64,000 bases of DNA, taken from Streptomyces spinoverrucosus. Lineage in GTDB: Bacteria > Actinomycetota > Actinomycetes > Streptomycetales > Streptomycetaceae. The notes below the pieces were generated by a model. That model saw only the letters and a program-made list of their open reading frames with translations, had not been told where the DNA came from and ran no database searches. This document shows, in pieces, positions 54,583 to 63,451 of the stretch (positions within the stretch are counted from its first letter, which is position 1; each line of letters starts with the position of its first letter). Position numbers and translations under genes: made by a program. The stretch spans positions 7,763,507 to 7,827,506 of the forward strand of contig NZ_JADPZX010000001.1 in assembly GCF_015712165.1 (NCBI RefSeq), in the 5' to 3' direction.

Positions 54583-55395
54583 TCAGTCTTCCCCGGCGGG
54601 GGCGCCGTCGTCGTACTGACGGCGGATCACGTCGAACCGTTTCATTCGCTCCAGTACCGCCTCCGCCGTCGGCCGCGCCATCTCGTCGACGATCCGTCCG
54701 TCGCCGAGGAACAGCACCAGGTCGGAATGGGCGGCGGCGCCCGGGTCGTGAGTGACCATGACGACGGTCTGCCCGAGTCCGTCGACGGCCTCGCGCAGGA
54801 AGCCGAGCACCTCCAGGCCCGCGCGCGAGTCGAGGTTGCCGGTCGGCTCGTCCGCGAAGATCAGCTCCGGCCGCGAGGCGAGGGCGCGGGCACAGGCCAC
54901 GCGCTGCTGCTGACCGCCCGACAGCTGCGCGGGGCGGTGCCCGAGCCGGTCCCGCAGCCCGAGGGTGTCGATGACCTGGTCCAGCCACTTCTGGTCGGGT
55001 TTCTGACCCGCGATGTCCATGGGCAGGGTGATGTTCTCCAGCGCGTTCAGCGTCGGGATCAGGTTGAACGACTGGAACATGAACCCGATCCGGTCCCGGC
55101 GCAGCCGGGTCAGCTCGCGCTCCCGCAGTCCGGTGATCTCGGTGTCGCCGAGCCACACCTGACCCGACGAGACGGTGTCGAGCCCGGCCAGAAGGTGCAT
55201 GAGGGTGGACTTGCCGGAACCCGACGGGCCCATCACGGCGGTGAACCGCCCGCGCGCGATGTCGACGTCCACCGAGTCCAGGGCGAGCACCGTCGTCTCG
55301 CCCGAGCCGTAGGCCTTGGTCAGACCGCGGGCGCGGGCCGCGACCCCGTCGGCCGAGGCGAGCCCCGGGGCGTGCTCCGCAGCAGGTGTGGACAA
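54583..55395 (-). CDS. MacB/LolD-type ABC transporter ATP-binding protein
   Basis: The 270-residue ATPase has Walker A GPSGSGKST, signature LSGGQQQRVACARAL and Walker B LIFADEPTGNLD, the LolD/MacB pattern. The TTG at 55395 is chosen because AAGGAGG is placed 5 nt before it; no ATG fits. It forms an operon with the FtsX-type permease. Confidence 0.93.
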   Translation of the reverse strand: MSTPAAEHAPGLASADGVAARARGLTKAYGSGETTVLALDSVDVDIARGRFTAVMGPSGSGKSTLMHLLAGLDTVSSGQVWLGDTEITGLRERELTRLRRDRIGFMFQSFNLIPTLNALENITLPMDIAGQKPDQKWLDQVIDTLGLRDRLGHRPAQLSGGQQQRVACARALASRPELIFADEPTGNLDSRAGLEVLGFLREAVDGLGQTVVMVTHDPGAAAHSDLVLFLGDGRIVDEMARPTAEAVLERMKRFDVIRRQYDDGAPAGED

Positions 55396-55590
55396 AGGTG
55401 CCTCCTTGGTCGCAGCTCGCTCGTGGACGTCCCGGGTTCCTCGCCGTGGCCGACAGCCGCTCCTTGCGGGGCCGACAGTAATGTGATGTGCGGCACACAC
55501 GGTATCCCCCGGAGGTCCCGGTCGGTCTCCTGCCCAGGTCGGGCGCCGGATCCGGGTGTAAGGGGCACGCGCCCGGCCGCGCAGGCGCCC

Positions 55591-55619
55591 TTGCCGTGCT
55601 AGCGCCCCGGCGCTAGCTT
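55591..55619 (+). promoter_or_regulatory. Promoter with palindromic operator in its spacer
   Basis: TTGCCG (55591-55596) and TAGCTT (55614-55619) are 17 nt apart. The spacer and part of the -10 hold the perfect inverted repeat GCTAGCGCC-CC-GGCGCTAGC (55598-55617). Transcription would begin near the ATG at 55626, so the message is almost leaderless. The first gene codes for a ribbon-helix-helix protein that binds such dyads, so autorepression is very likely. Confidence 0.8.
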
Positions 55620-55625
55620 CGAGGT

Positions 55626-55883
55626 ATGGCCAAGACCCAGTTGAACGTCCGCGTCGACGAGGACACCGCACGCGCGGCCCGCGAACGCGCCCTCGCGCGC
55701 GGGATGAGCGTCAACCGCTACATCGAGGAACTCGTCAAGCAGGACACCGGCGAGGTCGGCCACACCTTCGTGGAGGCCGCCGCCGACTTCATGAAGCAGT
55801 ACGAGTCGGTCTTCGCCGAGGAGTTCGGCGCCGAGCATGAAGGCCGCGTCAGCCGAAGCCACGCGAGCGAAGGTCGCCGCTGA
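55626..55883 (+). CDS. Ribbon-helix-helix antitoxin-like DNA-binding protein
   Basis: The 85-residue protein has an N-terminal RHH motif (TQLNVRVDEDTARAARERAL), followed by a helical tail rich in Glu and Arg that would contact a partner. It is the first gene of a two-gene unit whose second product is Fic/Doc-like. It probably acts as antitoxin and repressor of its own promoter. Confidence 0.85.
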   Translation: MAKTQLNVRVDEDTARAARERALARGMSVNRYIEELVKQDTGEVGHTFVEAAADFMKQYESVFAEEFGAEHEGRVSRSHASEGRR

Positions 55884-55888
55884 TCCCC

Positions 55889-56263
55889 TTGAGCGACCTC
55901 ACCATCGACCTCGCCTGGCTCCTCATGCTCGCCGAACAGAAGACGCCGGGAGACCCCCAGGTCACCGACTGGGGAGCCCTCGTCGCCGCCGTCGCGCGCC
56001 ACCAGGCCGAGATCTTCGACGTCCCCGTCTACGACACCCCGCACGCCCGCGCCGCGGCCCTGCTCCAGCTGCTGATCCACGTCCCCGCGCTGGAGCGGTC
56101 CAACGCCCTGTTCGCCTCCGCCGTGGCGTACGCCTATCTCGTCGCGAGCGGTGCCAAGGTCGTCACCTCGCCCGAGCAGGTGCGTGACCTGGCCCGGCTG
56201 GTCAAGAGCGGCGAGGCGTCGGTGCACGACATCGCGCGCGAGCTGCGCCTGTGGAGCCTGTGA
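55889..56263 (+). CDS. Degenerate Fic/Doc-like toxin component
   Basis: The 124-residue all-helical protein resembles Doc toxins (DWGALVAAVARHQAEIFD at the N-terminal part). The Fic active-site loop, normally HPFxDGNGRxxR or HxFxxGNKR, reads HVPALERSNALFASA, keeping the His but losing the GN and second Arg. So AMP transfer or phosphorylation is doubtful. The TTG start at 55889 is 5 nt after the antitoxin stop. Such proteins are common in streptomycetes and may be tamed regulators. Confidence 0.7.
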   Translation: MSDLTIDLAWLLMLAEQKTPGDPQVTDWGALVAAVARHQAEIFDVPVYDTPHARAAALLQLLIHVPALERSNALFASAVAYAYLVASGAKVVTSPEQVRDLARLVKSGEASVHDIARELRLWSL

Positions 56264-56272
56264 GGCGCCTGC

Positions 56273-56953
56273 CTACTGCTGCGACCGCCACGCGGTGCCG
56301 AGCACGCAGAACGACGTCGGCAGCACCGGCCCCTTCTCCGGCATCAGCATCCGCCGGTACGGGCCCAGTTCGAAACCGGCGTCCCGGAGCGCGCCGACCG
56401 GATCCCGGGACAGATGGCAGCCGCCGCTCAGCACCGGCCACACCGTGCGGTCCAGCGCCCGCTGCGTGAAGCCCATGGCGCGCCCGCCGCCCCGGCCGTG
56501 CTCGAAGAACCGCACCTGCCCGTCCGGCCGCAGCACCCGCCGTACCTCACCGAGCGCGCGCGGCACGTCCCGCACACTGCACAGCACCAGCGACAGCACG
56601 ACCGCGTCGAAACCCTCGCTCTTGACGGGCAGTGCCTCCGCCGCGCCAGGCACCACGTCGACGGGCACCTCGGCGCGCAGGGCGGCCTCCACCGCCAGCT
56701 GCCGCAGACTCCGCTCGGGTTCGATGGCGACGACCTCCGCGACCGCACGCGGATAGTGCGCGAAGTTCAGACCGTTGCCGGCGCCGATTTCGAGCACCCG
56801 CCCGGACAGCCCGGCGAGCAGCCGGTCGCGTACCCCGGCCATGCCCATCCGGGTCTCGGCGGCCACGCTGAGGCGGGCGTAGTAACGGGCGAACAGCGGG
56901 TGGTGCACGGGATCCCGCGTCACCTTGCCGGTGCCGACGGACCGTAGCGGCAT
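56273..56953 (-). CDS. Class I SAM-dependent methyltransferase
   Basis: The 226-residue protein has the SAM motif VLEIGAGNG (53-61), a Glu after strand 2 (VVAIEPERS) and the motif-IV region FDAVVLSLVLCSV, as in UbiE/Mtl11-type enzymes. ATG 56953 has an excellent GGGAGG ribosome site. The substrate is unknown, though the family often methylates lipids or quinones. Confidence 0.88.
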   Translation of the reverse strand: MPLRSVGTGKVTRDPVHHPLFARYYARLSVAAETRMGMAGVRDRLLAGLSGRVLEIGAGNGLNFAHYPRAVAEVVAIEPERSLRQLAVEAALRAEVPVDVVPGAAEALPVKSEGFDAVVLSLVLCSVRDVPRALGEVRRVLRPDGQVRFFEHGRGGGRAMGFTQRALDRTVWPVLSGGCHLSRDPVGALRDAGFELGPYRRMLMPEKGPVLPTSFCVLGTAWRSQQ

Positions 56954-57028
56954 GGAAACCTCCCGGGCAGGACGGGCCATACCGGGATTGTCCCCCGGAA
57001 GCGCCCCGTGCACCCCCGCTCGCGGCTC

Positions 57029-57315
57029 ACGCCACGAAGTCGCGCACCTGCTCGTAGACACCGTGGTCGTTGTTCATGTCGGTGTGCGAAACGCAGCCCA
57101 CCCCGACGTTGGCCGCGCCGTTCAACGGGGCGGTGCTGTCAGGGTCGAGGACGTCCCGTGGTTGACGCCGGCGGTCGAGACGAAGTCGTCGACGTAAGAC
57201 GTTCCGCCGAGATTCTTGAGGTAGCAGCGGGAGTTGAGCGCGCCCATCGAGTGCACGACCAGGTCGACCTTGGACGCGCCGTCCGGTTCAGCACGTCGCG
57301 GATCACGGTGGCGAG
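57029..57315 (-). pseudogene. Triacylglycerol lipase remnant
   Basis: On the minus strand pieces of a lipase can be read in different frames: VIRDVLNRT, then [20 protein letters not shown] and [16 protein letters not shown], then a C-terminal piece with [15 protein letters not shown] and YEQVRDFVA before a stop at 57029. The nucleophile motif GHSMG has become VHSMGA. At least two frameshifts and loss of the N-terminal half show that the gene is dead. The broken edge meets a LuxR fragment. Confidence 0.75.
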
Positions 57316-57566
57316 CCGAACTACGTGCGCTCGGCGCACCCACGGAACCGGCCCACGCCCCCGACACCCCCACCGCGCGCCTCACCGCCCAGCAACTGGT
57401 GGTGGCCCGCATGGCGGCCGAGGGCGCGACCAACCGCGAGATCGCCGCCCGCCTCGCCCTCGGCCCGCGCACCATCGACCACCACCTGCGCGGGGTCTTC
57501 GCCCGCCTGGGCATCCCCTCCCGCATCGACCTCGTACGCCTCCTGGCCGACACCGGCGATCCATGA
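57316..57566 (+). pseudogene. C-terminal LuxR-type HTH fragment
   Basis: About 80 residues of a LuxR/LAL regulator C terminus remain ([50 protein letters not shown]). The large ATPase part that normally precedes this in the family is missing, and the reading frame has no plausible start. It abuts the lipase remnant on the opposite strand. The most likely cause is a deletion that fused the ends of two genes. Confidence 0.7.
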
Positions 57567-57581
57567 GCTCACGACGCGCGG

Positions 57582-58313
57582 TCAGTGCTCCAACGCCCGC
57601 GGCCGCTGCCGCACCCGGAACGCCTCCGCGTCCCACGTCCCGTCCAGCCGCGGCGCCAGCCACCCCGGCGCCGTCCTCCGGAAGACCTCCGGCGCGAACG
57701 CCCCCGCCCCCGCCGGCAGGGCCCCGAGCAGCGGCGCGCACGCCACCTCCGGCAGATCCGCCAGATTGCAGCGCGCGGCCAGGTCCGGCTCGGTGGGCCA
57801 GCTGCCGATGACCACTCCCACCAAGTCGAGCCCCCGGCGGCGTACTTCACGCGCCGTCAGCTCCGTGGAGTTCAGCGTCCCCAGCCCCGCCGGGGCCACC
57901 ACGAGCACCGGCGCCGCCAGCAGCTCGGCCGCGTCCGCCAGCGTCCCGCCCGCCGGGTCGAACCGCACCAGCAGCCCGCCCGCGCCCTCCACCAGCACCA
58001 GATCGTGCTCGGTGGACAGCTTGGCCGCGGCCTCGGCGATCTCGTGCGGATGCACGGGCGCCCGCCCGGCGCGCCGCGCCGCGGTACCCGGTGCCAACGG
58101 CTCCGGATAACGGGCGAGTTCGCGAGCCGCGACCGGTCCCGCCAGCCGCGCGACCTCCTCGGCGTCCCCGCGCTCATCGGGCCGTACGCCCGTCTGCGCG
58201 GCCTTCAACACGGCGACCGAGCGCCCCGCCGCCACCGCCGACGCGGCGACCGCGGCCGTCGTGACCGTCTTGCCGACCTCCGTACCCGTCCCCGTGATCA
58301 CCAGGATCGGCAT
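57582..58313 (-). CDS. bioD: Dethiobiotin synthetase
   Basis: The 243-residue ATP-dependent enzyme closes the ureido ring of dethiobiotin from DAPA and CO2. The P-loop GTGTEVGKT (8-16), KAAQTGV and VEGAGGLLVRF motifs are all present. It is the last gene of bioB-bioA-bioD, starting 1 nt after the bioA stop. Confidence 0.96.
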   Translation of the reverse strand: MPILVITGTGTEVGKTVTTAAVAASAVAAGRSVAVLKAAQTGVRPDERGDAEEVARLAGPVAARELARYPEPLAPGTAARRAGRAPVHPHEIAEAAAKLSTEHDLVLVEGAGGLLVRFDPAGGTLADAAELLAAPVLVVAPAGLGTLNSTELTAREVRRRGLDLVGVVIGSWPTEPDLAARCNLADLPEVACAPLLGALPAGAGAFAPEVFRRTAPGWLAPRLDGTWDAEAFRVRQRPRALEH

Positions 58314-58314
58314 G

Positions 58315-59595
58315 TCATCCCTCCCGCGCGGCCGCGCGCACCGCGCGTCCGATCCGTGCCAGGTCCGCGTCGCCCGTGATGTACGGCGGCATGGTGTAGA
58401 CGAGGTCGCGGAACGGCCGCAGCCACACGCCCTCGCGCACGGCGGCCCGCGTCGCCGCCGCCATGTCCACCTCGTGGTCGAGCTGGACGACCCCGATGGC
58501 GCCCAGGACCCGTACGTCCCGAACCCCCGGGAGGTCCGCGGCCGGTGCCAGCCCCTCCCGCAGGCCCGCCTCGATCCGCTTGACCTCCGCGTGCCAGTCC
58601 TGGCCGAGCAGCAGCCCGATCGAGGCGCAGGCCACTGCCGCCGCCAGCGGATTGCCCATGAACGTCGGCCCGTGCGCGAGCACCGGCACCTCGCCCCGGG
58701 AAATCCCGTCGGCCACCCGCGCGGTGCACAGCGTCGCCGCCATCGTCAGGTAGCCGCCGGTCAGCGCCTTGCCCACGCACATCACGTCCGGCGTGACGGC
58801 CGCGTGCTCCGCCGCGAACAGCGCGCCCGTACGGCCGAACCCGGTCGCGATCTCGTCGAACACCAGCAGCACGTCGTGCGCGTCGCACGCCTCGCGCAGC
58901 ACCCGCAGATACGCGGGGGAGTGGAACCGCATCCCGCCCGCGCCCTGCACCACCGGCTCGACGATGACGGCGGCCAGCTCGTGCGCATGCCGCTCGATCA
59001 GCGACCGCAGCTGGTCGGCGTACGGCTCCTCGTACTCGGTCGGCGGCGGTTCGGCGAACACCTGGCGCTGGAGCACCCCGGTCCACAGCTCGTGCATGCC
59101 GCCCTCGGGGTCGCACACCGACATGGGCTGCCAGGTGTCGCCGTGGTAGCCACCCCGCCAGGTGAACAGGCGCTGTTTCTCCGGGCGGCCGAGCGAACGC
59201 CAGTACTGCAGGCACATCTTGATCGCGACCTCGACCGACACCGACCCGGAGTCGGCGAGGAACACATGCTCCAGACCGTCGGGCGACATGTCGACAAGGA
59301 GCTTCGCGAGCCGTACGGCGGGCTCGTGCGTGAGCCCGCCGAACATCACGTGGCTCATCCGCGACAACTGCTCGTGCGCGGCCTCGTTCAGCACCGGGTG
59401 GTTGTAGCCGTGGATCGCCGACCACCAGGACGACATCCCGTCGACCAGCTCGCCCGAGCCGTCCGCGAGTCGCAGCCGGACCCCGCTCGCCGACTCCACG
59501 ACGAGCGGTTCCCGCCGGCCGGGCATGGGGCCGTACGGGTGCCAGACGTGCCGCCGGTCGAGGTCCAGCAGCTCGGGCAGGGGCAGTTCAGGCAT
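58315..59595 (-). CDS. bioA: Adenosylmethionine-8-amino-7-oxononanoate transaminase
   Basis: The 426-residue class III aminotransferase makes DAPA from KAPA using SAM as amino donor. PLP Lys276 lies in [20 protein letters not shown] and [10 protein letters not shown] are BioA-typical. It overlaps the bioB stop by 8 nt and is coupled to it. Confidence 0.96.
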   Translation of the reverse strand: MPELPLPELLDLDRRHVWHPYGPMPGRREPLVVESASGVRLRLADGSGELVDGMSSWWSAIHGYNHPVLNEAAHEQLSRMSHVMFGGLTHEPAVRLAKLLVDMSPDGLEHVFLADSGSVSVEVAIKMCLQYWRSLGRPEKQRLFTWRGGYHGDTWQPMSVCDPEGGMHELWTGVLQRQVFAEPPPTEYEEPYADQLRSLIERHAHELAAVIVEPVVQGAGGMRFHSPAYLRVLREACDAHDVLLVFDEIATGFGRTGALFAAEHAAVTPDVMCVGKALTGGYLTMAATLCTARVADGISRGEVPVLAHGPTFMGNPLAAAVACASIGLLLGQDWHAEVKRIEAGLREGLAPAADLPGVRDVRVLGAIGVVQLDHEVDMAAATRAAVREGVWLRPFRDLVYTMPPYITGDADLARIGRAVRAAAREG

Positions 59596-60811
59596 TGGGC
59601 GCGAGGTCCGTTCCGGCACCCCGGCGGCGTACGGCGACCAGGTCCGTGCGCGGCTCGGCGGCCTGCGGGACGGACGCGGAACCGCAGATTCCGCCCCCCT
59701 CGGCGCCCTGGTGCGAGCCGCACCCGGCACCTTCCGCGCCCTGGTGCGACCCGCACCCGGCGGCCCCGCCGGTCTCGGCGCCCTGGTGCGACCCGCATCC
59801 GCCGCCCGCCCGGTGCTCCGGCAGCGTCACCTGGTCGGTGCCCTCCACCTCGAATCCGGCGTCGGCGATCATCTCCAGGTCGGCCCTGCCCGCCTGGCCC
59901 TCGCTGGTGAGGTAGTCGCCGAGGAAGACGGAGTTGGCCAGGTGCAGGGCGAGGGGCTGCATCGAGCGCAGATGGACCTCACGGCCGCCGGCGATGCGCA
60001 CCTCGACGTCCGGGCACACGAACCGCACCATCGCCAGGATCCGCAGACAGCGCTGCGGGGTGAGGTGCCACTCCTTGGCGAGCGGGGTGCCCTCGAACGG
60101 GATCAGGAAGTTGACCGGCACCGAGTCCGGGTCCAGCTCGCGCAGCGCGAACACGACGTCGACCAGGTCCTCGTCCGACTCGCCCATCCCCGCGATCAGC
60201 CCGGAGCAGGCCGACAGCCCGGCGGCGTGCGCCTTCTGCACGGTGTCGACGCGGTCGGCGTAGGTGTGGGTGGTCGTGATGTCCGCGTAGGTCGCCTCGG
60301 ACGTGTTGAGGTTGTGGTTGTAGGCGTCCGCGCCGGCCTCGCGCAGCCGCTCCGCCTGGCCGTCGGAGAGCAGCCCGAGGCAGGCGCACACCTCGACGCC
60401 CTCGTTCTGCTCCTTGATCGCCCGGATCGTCTCGGAGACCCGGTCGACGTCGCGGTCGGTCGGCCCGCGCCCGCTGGCCACCAGGCAAACCCGCTTGGCA
60501 CCGCCCGCGAGCCCCGCGGCCGCGGCCTGCGAGGCCTCGTCGGGCTTCAGCCAGGTGTACTTGAGGATGCCGGCCTGGGAGCCGAGCCGTTGGGAGCAGT
60601 ACGAGCAGTCCTCCGGGCACAGGCCCGACTTGAGGTTGACGAGGTAGTTGAGCTTCACCCGTCGGCCGAACCAGTGGCGGCGCACCTTTCCGGCCGCGGC
60701 CACCACATCGAGCACGTCGTCGTCGGAAGTGGCGAGGACGGCCAGTGCTTCCTCGCGGGTCGGCGTCTCGCGCCGCAGCCCCTTGTCCACCAGCGTGTTC
60801 AGCAGGTCCAT
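59588..60811 (-). CDS. bioB: Biotin synthase with a Cys/His-repeat C-terminal extension
   Basis: The 407-residue radical SAM enzyme inserts sulfur into dethiobiotin. The 4Fe-4S triad is C65, C69, C72 (CPEDCSYC), and YNHNLNTSE and [10 protein letters not shown] are BioB-typical. The catalytic body ends near 330. A 72-residue tail follows that is not present in typical BioB, with three copies of CGSHQGAE (from residues 339, 353 and 364) and a partial ICGSA, then a basic end [12 protein letters not shown] 60811 is used. It is the first gene of a three-gene operon divergent from bioF. Confidence 0.95.
   Translation of the reverse strand: MDLLNTLVDKGLRRETPTREEALAVLATSDDDVLDVVAAAGKVRRHWFGRRVKLNYLVNLKSGLCPEDCSYCSQRLGSQAGILKYTWLKPDEASQAAAAGLAGGAKRVCLVASGRGPTDRDVDRVSETIRAIKEQNEGVEVCACLGLLSDGQAERLREAGADAYNHNLNTSEATYADITTTHTYADRVDTVQKAHAAGLSACSGLIAGMGESDEDLVDVVFALRELDPDSVPVNFLIPFEGTPLAKEWHLTPQRCLRILAMVRFVCPDVEVRIAGGREVHLRSMQPLALHLANSVFLGDYLTSEGQAGRADLEMIADAGFEVEGTDQVTLPEHRAGGGCGSHQGAETGGAAGCGSHQGAEGAGCGSHQGAEGGGICGSASVPQAAEPRTDLVAVRRRGAGTDLAPNA
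59699..59797 (-). repeat. In-frame tandem repeat encoding CGSHQGAE units in bioB
   Basis: Three copies of a 24-nt core coding for Cys-Gly-Ser-His-Gln-Gly-Ala-Glu are separated by 9- and 18-nt Gly/Ala linkers. The copies are nearly identical at DNA level, so the repeat is recent or kept homogenised by slippage. Each unit offers one Cys and one His. Confidence 0.85.
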
Positions 60812-60881
60812 GGAAGATGATCCTGTCCTAACGCACCGCCTCCGGCCAAGGGGAGACTTCACACAACACGGTCCCTTCGAT

Positions 60882-60899
60882 GTGTGGGTATTGCCACAC
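60882..60899. promoter_or_regulatory. Inverted repeat between bioB and bioF, candidate biotin operator
   Basis: GTGTGG-N6-CCACAC lies in the 156-nt region between the divergent bioB and bioF starts, 69-86 nt from bioF and 71-88 nt from bioB. Its central place fits control of both transcripts. It does not match the known BirA, BioR or BioQ operators as I recall them. Confidence 0.45.
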
Positions 60900-60967
60900 C
60901 GTGAGCTGCGTTGGGTGCCGCTAGGGTCTGTGCACTGCCTACAAAAAACACCCGGAGGGCGGAGCCC

Positions 60968-62095
60968 ATGGCGTTCGGCTGGATCGACGAGCAGGCGCAG
61001 CTGCGCCGCCGCGCCGGACTCGTACGGACCCTGCGGCCCCGCCCGGCCGACTCGCCGCTGCTGGACCTGGCGAGCAACGACTACCTGGGGCTCGCCCGGC
61101 ACCCCGAGGTCACCGAGGGCGCCGCGCGGGCCGCGCGGAGGTGGGGCGGCGGGTCGACCGGCTCCCGCCTCGTCACCGGCACCACGGAACTGCACGCGGA
61201 ACTCGAACGCGAGCTGGCCGCCTTCTGCGGCTTCGAGGCGGCGCTCGTCTTCTCCTCCGGTTACGCCGCCAACCTCGCCGCGGTCACCGCGCTGGCGCCG
61301 CACGGCTCGCTGATCGTCTCCGACGCGGGCAACCACGCCTCGCTGATCGACGGCTGCCGACTGGCCCGCGGCACCACGCAGGTCGTCGCGCACGCCGACC
61401 CGGACGCCGTGCGCAAGGCCCTGCACACGCATGACGGGCCGGCCGTCGCCGTGTCCGACACGGTCTTCTCGGTCGACGGCGACGCGGCCCCGCTCACCGA
61501 ACTGGCCCAGGTGTGCCGCGAGCGTGGCGCGGGGCTGGTCGTGGACGACGCCCACGGGCTCGGCGTGCTCGGCGACGGCGGCCGGGGAGCCGCGTACGCG
61601 ACGGGGCTCGCGGGCGCGGACGACGTGGTCGTCACGGTCACGCTGTCCAAGTCGCTGGGCAGCCAGGGCGGCGCCGTGCTCGGGCCGGCACGGGTGATCG
61701 ACCATCTGGTCAACGCGGCCCGGACGTTCATCTTCGACACCGGACTGGCTCCGGCCGCCGCGGGCGCGGCGCTCGCGGCCCTGCGGCTGCTGCGGGGTGA
61801 GCCGGAGCGGGCGGCGCGGGCGCGTGCGGTGGCGGGCGAGTTGCACGCCCGGCTGACGGCCCTGGGTCTTGAGGCGGTACGGCCGGACGCCGCGGTCGTC
61901 TCCGTGCGCGCGCCGTCCCCGGAGAGCGCCGTGCGCTGGGCGGCCGACTGCCGCGCCGGGGGGCTCGCCGTGGGCTGCTTCCGACCTCCTTCCGTACCCG
62001 ACGGCATCTCCCGGCTGCGGCTGACGGCCCGCGCGGACCTCTCCGGGGACCAGATCGAACGCGCTGTACGTGTCATTGGCGACACGCGACCATGA
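60968..62095 (+). CDS. bioF: 8-amino-7-oxononanoate synthase
   Basis: The 375-residue PLP enzyme condenses pimeloyl-ACP or -CoA with alanine. PLP Lys228 lies in [11 protein letters not shown], and [12 protein letters not shown] is the cofactor-binding Asp/His segment. The ATG at 60968 has GGAGGGCGGAG upstream. It is divergent from bioB; bioC and bioH were not seen in this window. Confidence 0.94.
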   Translation: MAFGWIDEQAQLRRRAGLVRTLRPRPADSPLLDLASNDYLGLARHPEVTEGAARAARRWGGGSTGSRLVTGTTELHAELERELAAFCGFEAALVFSSGYAANLAAVTALAPHGSLIVSDAGNHASLIDGCRLARGTTQVVAHADPDAVRKALHTHDGPAVAVSDTVFSVDGDAAPLTELAQVCRERGAGLVVDDAHGLGVLGDGGRGAAYATGLAGADDVVVTVTLSKSLGSQGGAVLGPARVIDHLVNAARTFIFDTGLAPAAAGAALAALRLLRGEPERAARARAVAGELHARLTALGLEAVRPDAAVVSVRAPSPESAVRWAADCRAGGLAVGCFRPPSVPDGISRLRLTARADLSGDQIERAVRVIGDTRP

Positions 62096-62147
62096 GTCGG
62101 CGAACCACGGCCGTGCACCGCGCTACGGAAGGGGCAGTCAGGACCCG

Positions 62148-62369
62148 TCAGAGGTGAGCCGTGAACCCCGCCCAGCTCTCGGGGGAGAAGAGCAGCGCGG
62201 GTCCGGCCGGGTCCTTGGAGTCGCGTACGGCGAGCAGTCCGGCCCACGGGCCAAGGGCCGGCCGGGCCGTCTCGACGCAGTTGTTGGCGCCGGTGCTGTA
62301 GCTGCTGCGCAGCCAGTGCACACCGAGCAGTTGAGTGCTGGAAGGTACGTTCCGAGGCAGAGCGGTCAT
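62148..62369 (-). CDS. DUF397 domain protein
   Basis: The 73-residue protein contains the DUF397 core (RSSYSTGANNCVETA, VRDSKDP, LLFSPESWAGF). DUF397 proteins are small partners of XRE-DUF5753 regulators in streptomycetes, and here the gene follows such a regulator by 9 nt on the same strand. Confidence 0.92.
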   Translation of the reverse strand: MTALPRNVPSSTQLLGVHWLRSSYSTGANNCVETARPALGPWAGLLAVRDSKDPAGPALLFSPESWAGFTAHL

Positions 62370-62378
62370 GGTGCCTCC

Positions 62379-63239
62379 TTACGCGCCGTCACCTATCCCG
62401 GCGATGTAGTCCAACGATTCCTCGGGCGAAAGGGCGTAGAACTGAAGGGCGTTGAAGGCCTCGGTGTAGGCCTCTACGTCTTCTTTCCGTTCGAGGTAGA
62501 GGCTACTCGTCAAGTGGTCGAGAACAACAACGTCCAGATCAGATGTGCTCGAAAATGAGAAAATAACGAAAGGCCCGGTGATGCCGATGTGCGCCCCTGC
62601 CGCGAAGGGCAGCACCTGGAGGCGCACTTGGGGCAGCCGGGCCGCGTCCACCAGCCGTTCCAGCTGCCGCGCCATCACCTCCGGGCCGCCGACCTCCCGG
62701 CGCAGCACCGCCTCGTCGAGCACCGCGCTGAGCGCCAGCGGGGGGTGCGACCGCAGCACGTCCTGCCTGGCCAGACGTACCTCCACCAGGGCGTCCAGGC
62801 GGTCCTCGGTCACGCCCTCCACCGCGGCGCGGGTCACGGCGCGGGCGTACTCGGGGGTCTGGAGCAGGCCCGGGACGACGGAGGTCTCCAGGGTGCGCAT
62901 GGCGCCGGCCTGCGACTCCAGGCTGATGAAGTCCCGGTAGGTGGGCGGCAGCACACCCTTGTAGGCGTGCCACCAGTGGTCCCGGCCGTGGCCGCCGCCA
63001 GAGCCCGCCAACGCCAGGAGGAGGTCCCGGAGTTGGGCGTCGTCAACCCCGTAGGCATCCAGGAGTAACCGCACATCGGCCGGTTTCACGCCGCTGGCGC
63101 CGGTCTCGATCCGGCTCACTTTCGACTGGTGCCAGCCCACCAGCCGGGCCGCCTCACCGCTTGTGAGGCCCGCGCGGCCTCGCAGTGTGCGTAATTCGGC
63201 GCCCAGTTTCCGGCGGCGCACCGCGGGACCGTGCTGCAT
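62379..63239 (-). CDS. XRE-DUF5753 transcriptional regulator, WhiJ-like
   Basis: The 286-residue protein has an XRE helix-turn-helix (about 10-65, LGAELRTLRGRAGLTSGEAARL) and a C-terminal DUF5753 ligand-type domain (about 95-280). Family members such as WhiJ regulate development with DUF397 and AbaA-ORFD-like partners. The DUF397 gene follows directly, and an RsbW-like gene is divergent 212 nt away. Confidence 0.92.
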   Translation of the reverse strand: MQHGPAVRRRKLGAELRTLRGRAGLTSGEAARLVGWHQSKVSRIETGASGVKPADVRLLLDAYGVDDAQLRDLLLALAGSGGGHGRDHWWHAYKGVLPPTYRDFISLESQAGAMRTLETSVVPGLLQTPEYARAVTRAAVEGVTEDRLDALVEVRLARQDVLRSHPPLALSAVLDEAVLRREVGGPEVMARQLERLVDAARLPQVRLQVLPFAAGAHIGITGPFVIFSFSSTSDLDVVVLDHLTSSLYLERKEDVEAYTEAFNALQFYALSPEESLDYIAGIGDGA

Positions 63240-63310
63240 GGGCTACTCCTTACTCCTTCCGAGCCGCCCAAATACGCTCTGCCGTCGCAGAGTTCACCGC
63301 TTCGAGCGAC

Positions 63311-63326
63311 AGATATATGCATATCT
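63311..63326. promoter_or_regulatory. AT-rich inverted repeat between divergent regulatory genes
   Basis: AGATAT-ATGC-ATATCT stands out in very GC-rich DNA. It lies 72 nt from the XRE start and could be the operator of this regulator, or a -10-rich promoter region. Confidence 0.45.
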
Positions 63327-63451
63327 TGGTGGATCGCCACCGCTACCGGCCCATGAGTGGCAGTCTGGCGACGAAGCACCAGTCCGGGACCGTACTCGAA
63401 CCATCCGCTCCGTGTCGGACTCCGGTCCCGTGGGAAAGGGACGACGTCGCC

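Noticed and set aside
57316..57566. Functional small LuxR regulator
   Set aside because: It has no plausible start codon and lacks the large N-terminal part of its family; it abuts a dead gene.
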